A stretch of 64,000 nucleotides of DNA from Bathymodiolus brooksi (GCA_963680875.1 OY804586.1:53354203-53418202); one strand, 5' to 3'. Positions 33,985 to 47,558 are shown, numbered from the stretch's first letter. A program made the numbers and translations. The notes: generated from the sequence alone by a model not told the origin.

Positions 33985-34345
33985 ATGAGCATGTAATCAC
34001 CTCGCCTGCATTTCATTTTCAGACTTCAAAATTTTACACAAAAGATTGAAATATGTAAATTAAAACAAGTCAAAATTCAAACTGCATCTGAATTCCTAGT
34101 TTGGTTTCATTTGAATCAATTGTGTGCTTTTATATATATAAATCAAAATTAGCACAATTTGCTCAATCTGTACATTAGTTAAATGGGCATTCCTCTGACG
34201 GAAAACCTAGAATATATGTATCACAGAGCTGATATTCAATTTTGAGCCCATTGTGACTTGAAATGAAGTAGTGATGGACTTTGAAAAAAGTAAAGCTCGT
34301 TGTGACTTGAAATGAGGCAGTGATGGATATTTGAAAAAAGTAGAC
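33985..34345. repeat. Right flank repeat of the 52-bp satellite
   Basis: Homologous to 26,435-26,830 in the same orientation ('attttcagacttcaaaattt', 'tagaatatatgtatcacaga', 'gtagtgatgga'). Within it 'ttgtgacttgaaatga.g' is duplicated at about 34,250 and 34,298. Confidence 0.75.
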
Positions 34346-34549
34346 AAACAACGGAGACAACGGACGACAAGTGATTGCAAAATTGAAATTGTTGCTAGAT
34401 TTGACACAGATTATTTCTTCATAGAATCTTTTAGGAAACAATAAAAAGCTTAATTGTAATATAAATTCTCACAATACAAACAACAACTTGTTCTTAAAAT
34501 ATCTAGCAACAAAAACAATTGAGAGCAAATAAATTACCCTTTAAGTGTA

Positions 34550-34600
34550 TTACACAAAATACTGGTGAATACCTCATTTTACAAACTGTGGGAGAGTTGA
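34550..34600. repeat. Solitary 52-bp-satellite-like unit
   Basis: 'acacaaaatactggtgaata' then 'cctcattttacaaactgtgg' matches one subfamily A unit, 600 bp outside the array. Confidence 0.6.
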
Positions 34601-36524
34601 TTTTAAAATATTACAATATATATTTTGCATAGTTTCAGGAAGGTCTGTTGTAAACTGTATGAATAGTTATAAATTATACAAAAATCTAAAAACATCTTGA
34701 GCACTACTAGTATATGAGATACCTAGCTTCAATGTAATAATTCTGTGAAAGCCTAAGATTTTGTATTTAAAATAATAGGATTACCGAAAATATGTATCTT
34801 CTAATGAAAATGTGACTAAAATGAAAATTAAAAAAAAAAAAAAAAAAATAGTCTTGAATGTCTCTGTGAATTGAGGTGCACAACATTATTATGTATAAAT
34901 ATGGTCTTTAACGTTTCAGGGAAATATAACACAAAATAAGCACACTCTGCTGAAGATGACAAAGATTCAAAAGATGGAAAAATTTGAGAAAAATTCTTAA
35001 AACTTCTGTAATATACCATGAATAACTTCAATATGTATGTAATTATTTTGTAGCTTCATGGAAGTTGGACCGGTGCCATAGGAACAATAGTTGATTACAC
35101 AAAATAGGTACCTCTTTTCCCTACTCACATTTTACCATACAATATTATGCATCCTGGCAAAAATGGACACACCTTTGTACATAAAATGTAACATTTACAA
35201 CTGTACATTAATCTTTAGATTATTAGTTTCTTTTAATCAACCATTCTATTTCTGTATAATTTTATAATGAACTTGATCAAACGGTCAGTGATTCAGTAAA
35301 ATGTCAGTTTAAACATATTTCATTGTCCAAAAACATGACAATAGGATCAGATACAAGTTTTACAACTTAGAACATCTTCTCCTTTATATAAACAATATAT
35401 ATATGTAGTTGAACATACAGTATATACAAAAAAGCTACAATTACAAAGACATGAAATGTACCAGTGAAACAAGATTTGCTATTTGCCCAATGACAAATCA
35501 AACCCATCTTAACTATAATTGGACCTTATACAACACTGAAGAATAAAGAAAAAGCAATAACTTTGAACTGGATAAATAGTGCTGTAAAGTTAGGGTCTCT
35601 TAGAATTCAGTTACAAAACATACAAGCCTGAAGTTATATATTAAATAAAATGTTGGTACTTCTAATCCTACATTACAGATAAATATTGCATTTCATATAA
35701 ATATTCTGAATAGCACATCATGGAGATGAATGTCATTATCTATTCTTATGCTAAAATGATGTTATTGAAATGGAGAGAAAGAGGTATATTCCACAGTATT
35801 TTGTTCAAAATTCATCATTAATAAAACCGAAAGGAATGATGTCATTTTGAAACAAATAAATATTAAATAGCTATCCATTTTTCTGACAAATATTGTGAAA
35901 CTATTATAATATCATTAATATTTTCTTCATTATATTTCCATATGATATATAATATTATATATTGTACATGTATATTCACAACTGCTGCATTTAATTATAT
36001 GTCTTGCACATTTTGAAAGTCATCATCTAATTGTATTCTCATGTGACCGTTTATTATATCTTGAGTAAAATAAAGTCTTGAAATCTTGTTCATAATTTAA
36101 ACAAATTACTTCTGAATAGAGAACTAATCAATTAGACATACTAAGGAATAATGAAAAAAGTATATCTAATATGCAAACTTGTACAATTATTATAATGATC
36201 CAACATTATGCTAATTAAAAACAACCAATCAAAAGTCAACTGACATTCAAGCATGTCAAATTTTAATATATCATGTTATTAGTCATCATAATACAAACCA
36301 GATATAGAAAATACATACATAACCACAATCTTAGAACACAAAGTCATACAACAAGGAGTTTGGCGATCAGATTCCATATCAATGAACAAATCTTGTGGTA
36401 AGAACAATCTCAACCAAAGTACACTATGAACCATACATGTATTATTTGTGGTTTTCTGAACAGTTAGCTGTTAACTGGTAACAGGTATATTGTGAAAAGG
36501 GATATGTACAGTTCAGTGACATTA
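34601..36524. other. ~1.9 kb AT-rich, no gene
   Basis: Holds an A-run at 34,830-34,848 and otherwise looks single-copy. No ORF above noise, no SINE, no clear inverted repeat. Short (AT)n stretches occur at about 35,395 and 35,945. Confidence 0.55.
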
Positions 36525-37672
36525 TATATAGTGTTGAACCATACATGTTTAGTTTTTTAATAAGTTTAATGGGGAATGTAAAGCTGTGAGTTATATAGTG
36601 TTGAGCAATACATTTTTAGCATAGGAGGTTTTTAATCAGTGAAATTTGGAAAGTACAGCTCAGTGACATTAGCTGAAGTGTTGAGCCATAGTGTTAGTAA
36701 CCATACATGTTTAGTTTTTTAATAAGTGAAATGGGGAATGTAAAGCTGTGAGTTATATAGTGTTGAGCAATACATTTTTAGTATAGGAGGTTTTTAATCA
36801 GTGAAATTTGGAAAGTACAGCTCAGTGACATTAGCTGAAGTGTTGAGCCATAGTGTTAGTAACCATACATGTTTAGTTTTTTAATAAGTGAAATGGGGGA
36901 ATGTAAAGCTGTGAGTTATATAGTGTTGAGCAATACATTTTTAGCATAGGAGGTTTTTAATCAGTGAAATTTGGAAAGTACAGCTCAGTGACATTAGCTG
37001 AAGTGTTGAGCCATAGTGTTAGTAACCATACATGTTTAGTTTTTTAATAAGTGAAATGGGGAATGTAAAGCTGTGAGTTATATAGTGTTGAGCAATACAT
37101 TTTTATTATAGGAGGTTTTTAATCAGTGAAATTTGGAAAGTACAGCTCAGTGACATTAGCTGAATTGTTGAGCCATAGTGTTAGTAACCATATATGTTTA
37201 GTTTTTTAATAAGTGAAATGGGGAATGTAAAGCTGTGAGTTATATAGTGTTGAGCAATACATTTTTAGCATAGGAGGTTTTTAATCAGTGAAATTTGGAA
37301 AGTACAGCTCAGTGACATTAGCTGAAGTGTTGAGCCATAGTGTTAGTAACCATACATGTTTAGTTTTTTAATAAGTGAAATGGGGAATGTAAAGCTGTGA
37401 GTTATATAGTGTTGAGCAATACATTTTTAGCATAGGAGGTTTTTAATCAGTGAAATTTGGAAAGTACAGCTCAGTGACATTAGCTGAAGTGTTGAGCCAT
37501 AGTGTTAGTAACCATACATGTTTAGTTTTTTAATAAGTGAAATGGGGAATGTAAAGCTGTGAGTTATATAGTGTTGAGCAATACATTTTTAGTATAGGAG
37601 GTTTTTAATCAGTGAAATTTGGAAAGTACAGCTCAGTGACATTAGCTGAATTGTTGAGCCATAGTGTTAGTA
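36525..37672. repeat. 162-bp satellite, about 7 units
   Basis: The word 'aaccatacatgtttag' recurs at 36,699, 36,861, 37,024, 37,185 (variant tatatg), 37,348 and 37,510, giving a 161-163 bp period. Units are nearly identical, so the array is young. Each unit is itself a diverged dimer: one half has 'ttaataagtgaaatgggg…gtgttgagcaatac' and the other 'ttaatcagtgaaatttgg…gtgttgagccatag'. Confidence 0.95.
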
Positions 37673-37912
37673 TGGGGGTGGTGTGTGTAATTAAGTGAAG
37701 CATGTGTTAGTATTGGGGTGATGTGTAATTAAGTGAAGCACAGTATATAGAAAACCATAACAAAGCATGTCTGATACAATTTTTTCAAAGTAGACTTTCT
37801 GACCACATTTATCTGTTCATTATATAGCCATCTGATAATAGTGCACAAACTAGCTATGAAAAGAACTTTGTGCGCTAATACCGGAGCCAGTATATATTTT
37901 TACCATAATTAG
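37673..37912. other. Short tandem duplication, then spacer
   Basis: Two copies of 'gtgttagtat…gtaattaagtgaagca' lie directly after the satellite (about 37,667-37,742). The remainder is unremarkable. Confidence 0.55.
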
Positions 37913-38093
37913 TAGTCAAACCTGCCTTAAAGGGCACCTCTATATAACAAATCAATGTATATAAAGGACAATCTCATTCTCTCCCATTAATAAATAGTGC
38001 ATATAATTTTAACATCTATATAAAGGGCAACTGCTCATAAAGGCCACATTATCAGGTTCCCTTGAGTGACCTTTATATACAGGTTTGACTGTA
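37913..38093. mobile_element. MITE family T1
   Basis: A 181-bp element beginning 'TAGTCAAACCTGCCTTAAAG' and ending with the inverse 'ATATACAGGTTTGACTGTA'. TA dinucleotides sit at both edges, as in Tc1/mariner-type insertions. The internal 'ggcacctctatataa' and 'gtgacctttatata' modules match the other family members. Confidence 0.75.
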
Positions 38094-38454
38094 CATATAA
38101 AAAATGTCCCTTTTTTTCATATCAACTCCATCAATTAAAAAAAATCAATTGATTCAACCCAAATGAGACAAACATTTTATAGATTTAAAAAGTTGAAATG
38201 TGATCTTCATAATTAAAAAGAAGATCCATTATTAATTTTGTTATTTTGTACTCCTAGTAAAAAGTGAGCAATTGTTGTAGAAATTTTGCTTGCCTTAACC
38301 TGTATTTAAAAATTTGATGTGTGCCAAGTTTCTCATTCAAATATTGAACTTCATTTTTTACTATAATAAGTCTCAAAGGTTTGCACATGTTTACAAAACA
38401 TACATCAGAGTAATAATATATCACAAATAACTGATACATTAACAAAAATAGTTC
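38094..38454. other. No feature recognised
   Basis: AT-rich sequence leading into the satellite. If the 3' UTR of the minus-strand gene crosses the array, its end could lie here. Confidence 0.45.
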
Positions 38455-41400
38455 TTTATCATGTGATCTTTTATCATTACATCTTATGTTTTATCATAAC
38501 ATCTATCCATGTATAGCTAACTGTTAATCATGTAAATGTATACCATAACATCTGTCTATGTATAACTAACTGTTGATCCAGTACATGTATACCATAACAT
38601 CTGTCTATGTATAACTAACTGTTGATCCATTACATGTATACCATTACATCTGTCTATGTATAACTAACTGTTGATCCAGTACATGAATACCATAACATCT
38701 GTCTATGTATAACTAACTGTTGATCCAGTACATGCATACCATTACATCTGTCTATGTATAACTAACTGTTGATCATGTAAATGTATACCATTACATCTGT
38801 CTATGTATAACTAACTGATGATACAGTACATGAATACCATAACATCTGTCTATGTATAATTAACTGTTGATCCAATACATGCATACCATTACATCTGTCT
38901 ATGTATAACTAACTGTTGATCATGTAAATGTATACCATAACATCTGTCTATGTATAACTAACTGTTGATCCAGTACATGAATACCATTACATCTGTCTAT
39001 GTATAACTAACTGTTGATCCAGTACATGAATACCATAACATCTGTCTATGTATAACTAACTGTTGATCCAGTACATGCATACCTTTACATCTGTCTATGT
39101 ATAACTAACTGTTGATCATGTAAATGTATACCATAACATCTGTCTATGTATAACTAACTGTTGATCCAGTACATGAATACCATTACATCTGTCTATGTAT
39201 AACTAACTGTTGATCCAGTACATGAATACCATAACATCTGTCTATGTATAACTAACTGTTGATCCAGTACATGTATACCATAACATCTGTCTATGTATAA
39301 CTAACTGTTGATCCAGTACATGCATACCATTACATCTGTCTAGGTATAACTAACTGTTGATCATGTAAATGTATACCATTACATCTGTCTATGCATAACT
39401 AACTGATGATCCAGTACATGAATACCATAACATCTGTCTATGTATAACTAACTGTTGATCCAGTACATGAATACCATAACATCTGTCTATGTATAATTAA
39501 CTGTTGATCCAGTACATGTATACCATTACATCTGTCTATGTATAACTAACTGTTGATCCAGTACATGTATACCATTTCATCTGTCTATGTATAAACTAAG
39601 TGTTGATCCAGTACATGTATACCATAACATCTGTTTATGTATAACTAACTGTTGATCCAGTACATGTATACCATTACATCTGTCTATGTATAACTAACTG
39701 TTGATCCAGTACATGTATACCATAACATCTGTCTATGTATAACTAACTGTTGATCCATTACATGTATACCATTACATCTGTCTATGTATAACTAACTGTT
39801 GATACAGTACATGTATACCATAACATCTGTCTATGTATAACTAACTGTTGATCCAGTACATGTATACCATAACATCTGTCTATGTATAACTAACTTGATC
39901 CAGTACATGTATACCATAACATCTGTCTATGTATAACTAACTGTTGATCCAGTACATGCATACCATTACATCTGTCTATGTATAACTAACTGTTGATCCA
40001 GTACATGTATACCATAACATCTGTCTATGTATAACTAACTGTTGATCCAGTACATGTATACCTTAGCATCTGTCTATGTATAACTAACTGTTGATCCAGT
40101 ACATGTATACCATTACATCTGTCTATGTATAACTAACTGTTGATCCAGTACATGTATACCATTACATCTGTCTATGTATACATGTACTGTTGATCCAGTA
40201 CATGCATACCATTACATCTGTCTATGTATAACTAACTGTTGATCCAGTTCATGTATACCATTACATCTGTCTATGTATAACTAACTGTTGATCCAGTACA
40301 TGTATACAATTACATCTGTATATGTATAACTAACTGTTGATCCAGTACATGCATACCATAACATCTGTCTATGTATAACTAACTGTTGATGCAGTACATG
40401 TATACCATTACATCTGTCTATGTATAACTAACTGTTGATCCAGTACATGTATACCATTACATCTGTCTATGTATAACTAACTGTTGATCCAGTACATGTA
40501 TACCATTACATCTGTCTATGTATAACTAACTGTTGATCCAGTACATGTATACCATTACATCTGTCTATGTATAACTAACTGTTGATCCAGCGCATGTATA
40601 CCATTACATCTGTCTATGTATAACTAACTGTTGATCCAGTACATGTATACCATTACATCTGTCTATATATAACTAACTGTTGATCCAGTACATGCATACC
40701 ATTACATCTGTCTATGTTTTAACTAACTGTTGATCCAGTACATGTATACCATAACATCTGTCTATGTATAACTAACTTTTGATCCAGTACATGTATACCA
40801 TATCATCTGTATATGTATAACTAACTGTTGATCCAGTACATGTATACCATAACATCTGTCTATGTATAACTAACTGTTGATCCAGTACATGTATACCATT
40901 GCATCTGTCTATGTATAACTAACTGTTGATCCAGTACATGTATACCATTACATCTGTCTATGTATAACTAACTATTGATCCAGTACATGCATACCATAAC
41001 ATCTGTCTATGTATAACTAACTGTTGATCCAGTACATGTATACCATTACATCTGTCTATGTATAACTAACTGTTGATCCAGTACATGTATACCATAACAT
41101 CTGTCTATGTATAACTAACTGTTGATCCAGTACATGTATACCATTACATCTGTCTATGTATAACTAACTGTTGATCCAGTACATGAATACCATAACATCT
41201 GTCTATGTATAACTAACTGTTGATCCAGTACATGTATACCATAACATCTGTCTATGTATAACTAACTGTTGATCCAGTACATGTATACCATAACATCTGT
41301 CTATGTATAACTAACTGTTGATCCAGTACATGTATATCATAACATCTGTCTATGTATAACTAACTGTTGATCCAGTACATGCATACCATTACATCTGTCT

Positions 41401-44150
41401 ATGTATACATGTACTGTTGATCCAGTACATGTATACCATTACATCTGTCTATGTATAACTAACTGTTGATCCAGTTCATGTATACCATTACATCTGTCAA
41501 TGTATAACTAACTGTTGATCCAGTACATGAATACCATAACATCTGTCTATGCATAATTAACTGTTGATCCAGTACATGTATACAATTACATCTGTATATG
41601 TATAACTACCTGTTGATCCAGTACATGAATACCATAACATCTGTCTATGTATAACTAACTGTTGATCCAGTTCATGTATACCATAACATCTGTCTATGTA
41701 TAACTAACTGTTGATGCAGTACATGTATACCATTACATCTGTCTATGTATAACTAACTGTTGATCCAGTTCATGTATACCATAACATCTGTCTATGTATA
41801 ACTAACTGTTGATGCAGTACATGTATACCATTACATCTGTCTATGTATAACTAACTGTTGATCCAGTACATGTATACCATTACATCTGTCTATGTATAAC
41901 TAACTGTTGATCCAGTTCATGTATACCATTACATCTGTCTATGTATAACTAACTGTTGATCCAGTACATGTATACAATTACATCTGTATATGTATAACTA
42001 ACTGTTGATCCAGTACATGTATACCATAACATCTGTCTATGTATAACTAACTGTTGATGCAGTACATGTATACCATTACATCTGTCTATGTATAACTAAC
42101 TGTTGATCCAGTACATGTATACCATTACATCTGTCTATGTATAACTAACTGTTGATCCAGTACATGTATACCATTACATCTGTCTATGTATAACTAACTG
42201 TTGATCCAGTACATGTATACCATTACATCTGTCTATGTATAACTAACTGTTGATCCAGTGCATGTATACCATTACATCTGTCTATGTATAACTAACTGTT
42301 GATCCAGTACATGTATACCATTACATCTGTCTATATATAACTAACTGTTGATCCAGTACATGCATACCATTACATCTGTCTATGTTTTAACTAACTGTTG
42401 ATCCAGAACATGTATACCATAACATCTGTCTATGTATAACTAACTTTTGATCCAGTACATGTATACCATATCATCTGTATATGTATAACTAACTGTTGAT
42501 CCAGTACATGTATACCATAACATCTGTCTATGTATAACTAACTGTTGATCCAGTACATGTATACCATTGCATCTGTCTATGTATAACTAACTGTTGATCC
42601 AGTACATGTATACCATTACATCTGTCTATGTATAACTAACTATTGATCCAGTACATGCATACCATAACATCTGTCTATGTATAACTAACTGTTGATCCAG
42701 TACATGTATACCATTACATCTGTCTATGTATAACTAACTGTTGATCCAGTACATGTATACCATAACATCTGTCTATGTATAACTAACTGTTGATCCAGTA
42801 CATGTATACCATTACATCTGTCTATGTATAACTAACTGTTGATCCAGTACATGAATACCATAACATCTGTCTATGTATAACTAACTGTTGATCCAGTACA
42901 TGTATACCATAACATCTGTCTATGTATAACTAACTGTTGATCCAGTACATGTATACCATAACATCTGTCTATGTATAACTAACTGTTGATCCAGTACATG
43001 TATACCATAACATCTGTCTATGTATAACTAACTGTTGATCCAGTACATGCATACCATTACATCTGTCTATGTATACATGTACTGTTGATCCAGTACATGT
43101 ATACCATTACATCTGTCTATGTATAACTAACTGTTGATCCAGTTCATGTATACCATTACATCTGTCAATGTATAACTAACTGTTGATCCAGTACATGAAT
43201 ACCATAACATCTGTCTATGCATAATTAACTGTTGATCCAGTATATGTATACAATTACATCTGTATATGTATAACTAACTGTTGATCCAGTACATGAATAC
43301 CATAACATCTGTCTATGTATAACTAATTGTTGATCCAGTATATGTATACCATTACATCTGTCTATGTATAACTAACTGTTGATCCAGTACATGTATATCA
43401 TTACATCTGTCTATATATAACTAACTGTTGATCCAGTACATGCATACCATTACATCTGTCTATGTTTTAACTAACTGTTGATCCAGTACATGTATACCAT
43501 AACATCTGTCTATGTATAACTAACGGTTGATCCAGTACATGTATACCATAACATCTGTCTATGTATAACTAACTGTTGATCCAGTACATGTATATCATTA
43601 CATCTGTCTATGTATAACTAACTGTTGATCCAGTACATGTATACCATTACATCTGTCTATGTATAACTAACTATTGATCCAGTACATGCATACCATAACA
43701 TCTGTCTATGTATAACTAACTGTTGATCCAGTACATGTATACCATAACATCTGTCTATGTATAACTAACTGTTGATCCAGTACATGTATACCATTACATC
43801 TATCTATGTATAACTAACTGTTGATCCAGTACATGTATACCATAACATGTCTATGTATAACTAACTGTTGATCCAGTACATGTATACCATTACATCTGTC
43901 TATGTATAACTAACTGTTGATCCAGTACATGTATACCATTACATCTGTCTATGTATAACTAACTGTTGATCCAGTACATGTATACCATAACATCTGTCTA
44001 TGTATAACTAACTGTTGATCCAGTACATGTATACCATAACATCTATCTATGTATAACTAACTTTTGATCCAGTACATGTATACCATAACATCTATCTATG
44101 TATAACTAATTGTTGATCCAGTACATGTATACCATTACATCTGTATGTAT
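38455..44150. repeat. 49-bp satellite, ~116 units with higher-order duplication
   Basis: Unit: 'ccattacatctgtctatg' + 'tataactaactgttgatcc' + 'agtacatgtata'. Variation is mostly T/A in 'ccat(t/a)acatc' and at the 'catg(t/a/c)ata' base. Rare variants recur exactly 1,668 bp apart: 'atgttttaact' at 40,716 and 42,384, 'atgtatacatgtact' at 41,403 and 43,071, 'gttgatgcag' at 40,388 and 42,056, 'acaattacatctgtat' at 40,306 and 41,974. This shows a 34-unit segmental duplication. A further copy of the 'gtttt' variant at 43,464 suggests another partial round. No interspersed unique spacers, hence not CRISPR. Confidence 0.97.
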
Positions 44151-44188
44151 GTCTTCTGTCTGTTGACTGTTCGTTGGTCTGGGTCAAC

Positions 44189-44256
44189 TTATGTAGGCCT
44201 ATAACATTTCATGTTATCCATGTTGTAAGAGGGCTGGTCTCTCTTAGCTGTTGGTC
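44189..44256 (-). CDS. Terminal coding exon of the minus-strand gene (exon C)
   Basis: A strong acceptor ('aacatttttcattatttttcag' in the last 22 bases before the exon, written here in two parts: 'aacatttttc' and 'attatttttcag') precedes GACCAACAGC. Entering with one base carried from exon B, it encodes G-PTAKRDQPSYNMDNMKCYRP-T and stops at TAA (44,191-44,189). Only about 40 bp separate the stop from the 49-bp satellite, and no AATAAA lies between, so the 3' UTR must be very short or run into the array. Phase agreement with exons A and B, plus the clean stop, is the main support. No family recognised. Confidence 0.6.
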
Positions 44257-45227
44257 CTGAAAAATAATGAAAAATGTTAAAAATAATATCCTTAGACATG
44301 TTCAGAGCAATTCTACAATGATGTAATGTAACATCCTGTATGATTTCACTTTTCTTGTATTTTACCTCTTTTCACATATGGTCGGTCCTACACAAATTAT
44401 GTCAAGCAGTGGCAGATATCTTGACATTCTGAAGCATAGGAAAAATTATAATTATGATACTGTAAGGGGTCATCCAATGATTATTATGACACTGTAAGGG
44501 GCCATCCAATGATTATTCATGTACAGTTTTGGGTCAATCAAGAGTTTTGTTTTTGAAATTTATTCATTTTTAAGTAGGGTTCTATGCTGAACAAAGTCCT
44601 GTGATGTTGGTCATCTTTGATTTCCGATCAACACAAAAATATCTGTTGAGAACCATCCAAGGGATGCTTCGTCCAAGTATTATTTCATATGGTTTAGTGG
44701 TTTCTCAGAATAATTAAATTATTTCTCCTCGCATTATTCCCCTTTGATTATCTAATTAAATAGGTTGTATATACAATGGTCATAGTTCGTTTGACTTCTA
44801 TAAATCTCCAGAAATAAAATCTTAAAAATTCATTTTTTAAATCAACAATTTTTTTGCGGTTGTATGCACATATATATCAATAAAGTATGATAATTAATTT
44901 CAAAATGTTTGGCCAATTAATAAAAAAAAATTGTCCATTAGGTCTCCATAGAAAAAAAACCAGCAGCAGACAATCTAAGGAACATTCCAAACCAACCAAG
45001 TTTTATTTCAATGGTAGAGTGGTTTTGGACATGGACAATTTTTTTAAATATTTTTCTCATTGACATGCAGAACAGACATTTTCTGTCCCAACTTCCTCTA
45101 TTTTTTTTATATCTGGGCTAGGATCCTATGAATTGGTATAAATTCCTGACTGTGAGACAAATAAAATACATAATGATGAGAGAACACCTGATAGAATACC
45201 CATGTTTTAGTTGGTATTGAGAGAGCA
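44257..45227. other. Intronic sequence with a 33-bp duplication
   Basis: At 44,447-44,515 'gatactgtaaggggtcatcc' + 'aatgattat' is followed by a second near-copy 'gacactgtaaggggccatcc' + 'aatgattat'. The rest resembles eroded fragments of the 'gaccatccaagg…gtggtttctcagaa' repeat (44,580-44,720 and 44,985-45,020). Confidence 0.5.
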
Positions 45228-45402
45228 GGGCCCGTGGTTGTTCAAAACAGTGGATAAAGTTATCTGCTGGATAAATCATCTATCCAGTGGACAACTTCTG
45301 TTGTTCAAAAGTTGTCCACTGGACAAATGTGTTTTATCCTGGACAACATTTGTCAAGTTTAATTGGGTACGGATAAAGTTTTATCCAGTGGATAAATATG
45401 AT
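45228..45402. mobile_element. Foldback element built from 'ggataaa/tttatcc' words
   Basis: Alternating 'gtggataaagttatc', 'ctggataaatc', 'ttgtccactggacaa' and 'ttttatccagtggataaa' can fold on themselves repeatedly. It begins 'gggcccgtggttgttcaaaa'. I recall similar 'ttgttcaaaa…ggataa' foldbacks in several marine invertebrate genomes. Boundaries approximate. Confidence 0.6.
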
Positions 45403-47558
45403 CGCCAATTGAAATTACATTCAAATTTTTTTTGTCATCATGAAGTTTATTCTGTTTAATTTCAAGAATAGCATTTCCCTTTTTTGGAAATAGATTACAC
45501 TACACATAACAGGAACTAAGATAAATAGATAGATTTTAAATACAAATGTAAATAAATAAATGTTATACAATATAAATAAAAAAAAAATGAGGAGAGAGAA
45601 AAAAACCACACACACCATCAGAACTGATTTCGGATTTAATTTGTTGCCAGCGCGAGTAAATTAAAGAGAGGTGTAAAAGAAGGGACTGGTTGGTTATTTT
45701 AGTCTTCCGTGATGTTGCATTTTTCTTCCGAAATATTTTCTGTTGGTTTTTTGTGTGCCGTGAATCGTTATGAGGACATTTTCCGTGAATCGTTTTGAAT
45801 CTAATTTATTTTACATTCTTCATGATATACGCCTCTCGTCTACGTTTTTTATGAACCTTTTTTTTTCAATGTGGTCTTCTGTGTTTGTTCATTGTTGTTT
45901 TTTTTCTCTCAACGGTGTTGTCAATATTACATGAATTACTGGACACATCCACAGTCCAATTGCTGACAAAATAAACCCGATTAGCGTGGATGTATAAATG
46001 GTAAAAAATACCTTTTCAATTACATTGGGTTACATTTTTTTTTAATATGAACAGAAGAATTTATTTAACGTGCCTTCAATTGACCAGTAAAAAATACTTT
46101 TGATGAATAGATGAATAGTGATGAGGCCCCCCCCTCCTTTTATTAGTTCAAAAGTGGAAGAATGGCTTATGATGATATTAGTGATGGGCAATTGTTTACT
46201 AGATCTGTTTGCTGTTTTTGATTTAGATTTGGAAACGATTTGAGTTGATAATTCTTGTTGTTTTTTTGTGTTTTTTTTTTGTCTCTCAACAGTTGGAGTT
46301 AAATATTATTTATTTTATTTGTTTTGACAACAGTATGAAAAAGGTCATTCAGTGTATGTGTGTAGATTTCTGTGAAAATATCCGATCCCAAGACATGTAC
46401 GTTAAATTTCCCAAGATCCAATCAACATATTTTGTAAACCATGATATTTACTGTATATACATGTACATGTAGGGAGTATCCTAGTCCCAAATATGTCACT
46501 TATTTCAGGCCAGCCCACTTCAATAGATTCCATGTCTTCCAGAACACAATTTGGATTTCATTGTTGTAAGACTCTATTACATTACATCATTAAGTACAAT
46601 AATTGAACTGGATCACAATAAAATATTTCTAAAGTTTTGTAAAATTGTATTTTTCTTAAAATAAATATATCTTCCTATTTTTGTATACATACATAAAAAA
46701 TCTGAACTATTCAACACAACATGAATGACAAAATGACACACCCTTTAATTAATCTTGCCCTTGCTTCAATGTCGATAAATCTTTAGGAAAGAAATGAAGC
46801 AACTAGCTTCAATTTATTTGTACAAAATTATAATTTGGATTATTATTTCATTATCTGAAAAAAATAAATAAAAAGGTTTCTCTTAAAAAAAATCCTGGTC
46901 TAATACATTATGTAGGTAAAACTAAATAGAAAATAAATGTGTGATTAGTCACAATTTGTCTTAACAAAAATCTGATTACCATATGACTTGAACAAATTCC
47001 ATGGAGACATAAATTCCCAGCTCCAACACAAAGATAACAAAATGATTGGTCATATATCATTTGCAAGTTTTTAACAAATAAATTGAACTGTGTGAAAAAT
47101 AACTTGAAATGTGAAAAATAACTTGAAATGTCGCTGAACTTAGCAGACTTTTTTTTAATTTTTGGTCTGGATTGCTTTAAGAGAGGAAGTGCAAAACAAG
47201 AACAATATTTGATCTTGTCATGTAACAAAATTGCTCATAAGATGAGTTGATTCCAAAGTGACACTGGTGCATGGTACGTAAGGTCAGAAGTAGGTTAAAA
47301 TGTGACTATTGCTCTGTTGAGCTAAAATAAACAGAAACATTTATCATACTTGTCTTTATTTAAAAAAAGATGGATAATCATTCTTGTTTACATAGAATAC
47401 CATTAAATCATATTTGCACATGCCATAGGTTATTCTACCATCTATATAGTTATCAAAGGGCTTCAATGTGTATGGTATAAAAAATATACAAACTTTTGTC
47501 AAAATAAACCATTTCACAAAATACATAGTCTTTATCTTAAATTTTTTCACCTACATGT
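45403..47558. other. ~2.1 kb AT-rich intron, no feature
   Basis: Poly-T and poly-A runs, a duplicated 'ccgtgaatcgtt.tga' pair at 45,758 and 45,782, and a duplicated 'taacttgaaatgt' at 47,099-47,130. ORFs up to 106 codons on the minus strand lack motifs and splice support. Confidence 0.5.

Noticed and set aside
38455..44150. Possible CRISPR-like array because of regular 49-bp spacing
   Set aside because: Repeats are contiguous with no unique spacers, no cas-like genes, and eukaryotic context; it is a satellite.
46908..47228. 106-codon minus-strand ORF inside the intron
   Set aside because: Lys/Ile/Phe-rich, no domain, duplicated low-complexity words; reads as AT-rich noise.
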